DNA of 11,614 nucleotides from Baffinella frigidus (lineage: Eukaryota > Cryptophyceae > Cryptomonadales > Baffinellaceae): contig MU647294.1 of NCBI GenBank assembly GCA_026770585.1, positions 75,451 through 87,064 on the forward strand, written 5' to 3'. Position 1 is the stretch's first letter. Each line of letters begins with the position of its first letter. Below, piece by piece: positions 11,205-11,614 of this stretch. Position numbers and translations under genes: made by a program. The notes below the pieces were generated by a model that was not told the DNA's origin, did not search any database, and saw only the letters and a list, made by a program, of their open reading frames with translations.

Positions 11205-11490
11205 GTTTGCGATTTGCGTTCTGGGTTCTGGGTTTGGAGGGTTTGGAGGGTTTGGAGGGATTGGGGTCTGGGTTTTGGGGTTTGGGTTTTGGGGTTTGGG
11301 GGGGTTCTGGGATCTGGGATTTGGGTTCTGGGTTCTGGGTTTGAGGTTTGGGGTTTCGGGTCCAGGGATTAGGGATTTCGGGGAACTTGAGTATCTACGG
11401 TCTGTTCAGTGTTTGGGGTTTGGGGTTTGGGGATCAGGGTTTAGGGTTTGGGGGTTGGGGTTTAGGGATCTGGGAGAATTCGAGCATCTT
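11205..11490. repeat. TTTGGGG/GGGTTCT arrays with a duplicated 30-bp insert
   Basis: GGGTTTGGA, GGGTTCTG and GGGTTTTGG units. Two related inserts, GGGGAACTTGAGTATCTACGG (11378-) and GGGAGAATTCGAGCATCTTCG (11471-), might be copies of a further exon (minus: ILKFPE / MLEFSQ), but neither has a clear donor and one has a stop. Confidence 0.7.
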
Positions 11491-11498
11491 CGCTCGAG

Positions 11499-11614
<116 letters not shown>

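Overview
This is eukaryotic DNA, most likely from a unicellular alga. Three observations point that way: degenerate telomere-like heptamers of the CCCTAAA/TTTAGGG type fill almost every gap; short coding islands carry GT/AG splice borders; and several families of small palindromic repeats are present. The lineage (haptophyte, prasinophyte, dinoflagellate or other) cannot be fixed from the sequence alone. Most long open frames here are translations of low-complexity heptamer arrays. The real coding sequence lies in exons of about 60-110 bases.

Region 1, about 500-5075, plus strand: the 3' half of a gene that I reconstruct as an FkbM-type (Methyltransf_21) SAM-dependent methyltransferase. The best exons are 1597-1686, 2756-2863, 3620/3621-3700 and 4003-4071, followed by less certain C-terminal exons (4369-, 4636-, 5000-5074). 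Their products run in the order expected for the family. Almost all borders are phase 0. The N-terminal, SAM-binding part must lie upstream of position 1.

Region 2, about 5052-6560: a tail-to-tail intergenic zone with five palindromic MITE-like elements of three families, a long GA microsatellite, a 13-bp tandem repeat and a possible unrelated minus-strand exon.

Region 3, about 6321-11195, minus strand: the 3' part of a CRAL-TRIO (Sec14-like) lipid-binding protein gene. The exons in sense order are 11195-11127, 10438-10373, 8915-8830, 8006-7928, 7048-6977, 6755-6672 and 6386-6321 (stop). The last five join in frame into a recognisable second half of the CRAL-TRIO fold. About 30 residues expected between the second and third exons were not found, and the link of the first two exons to this gene is inferred from order and phase only.

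The striking feature is that nearly every exon of both genes is accompanied by one to nine extra full, partial or decayed copies. Each copy usually keeps one splice border and is embedded in arrays of heptamers that differ from intron to intron (CCCTACA, GGGTAAA, CCCGAAA, CCCCCAA and others). Arrays are mostly C-rich in the sense direction of both convergent genes, with exceptions. Whether the extra copies are alternative exons, decaying duplicates or signs that both genes are pseudogenes cannot be decided from DNA alone.
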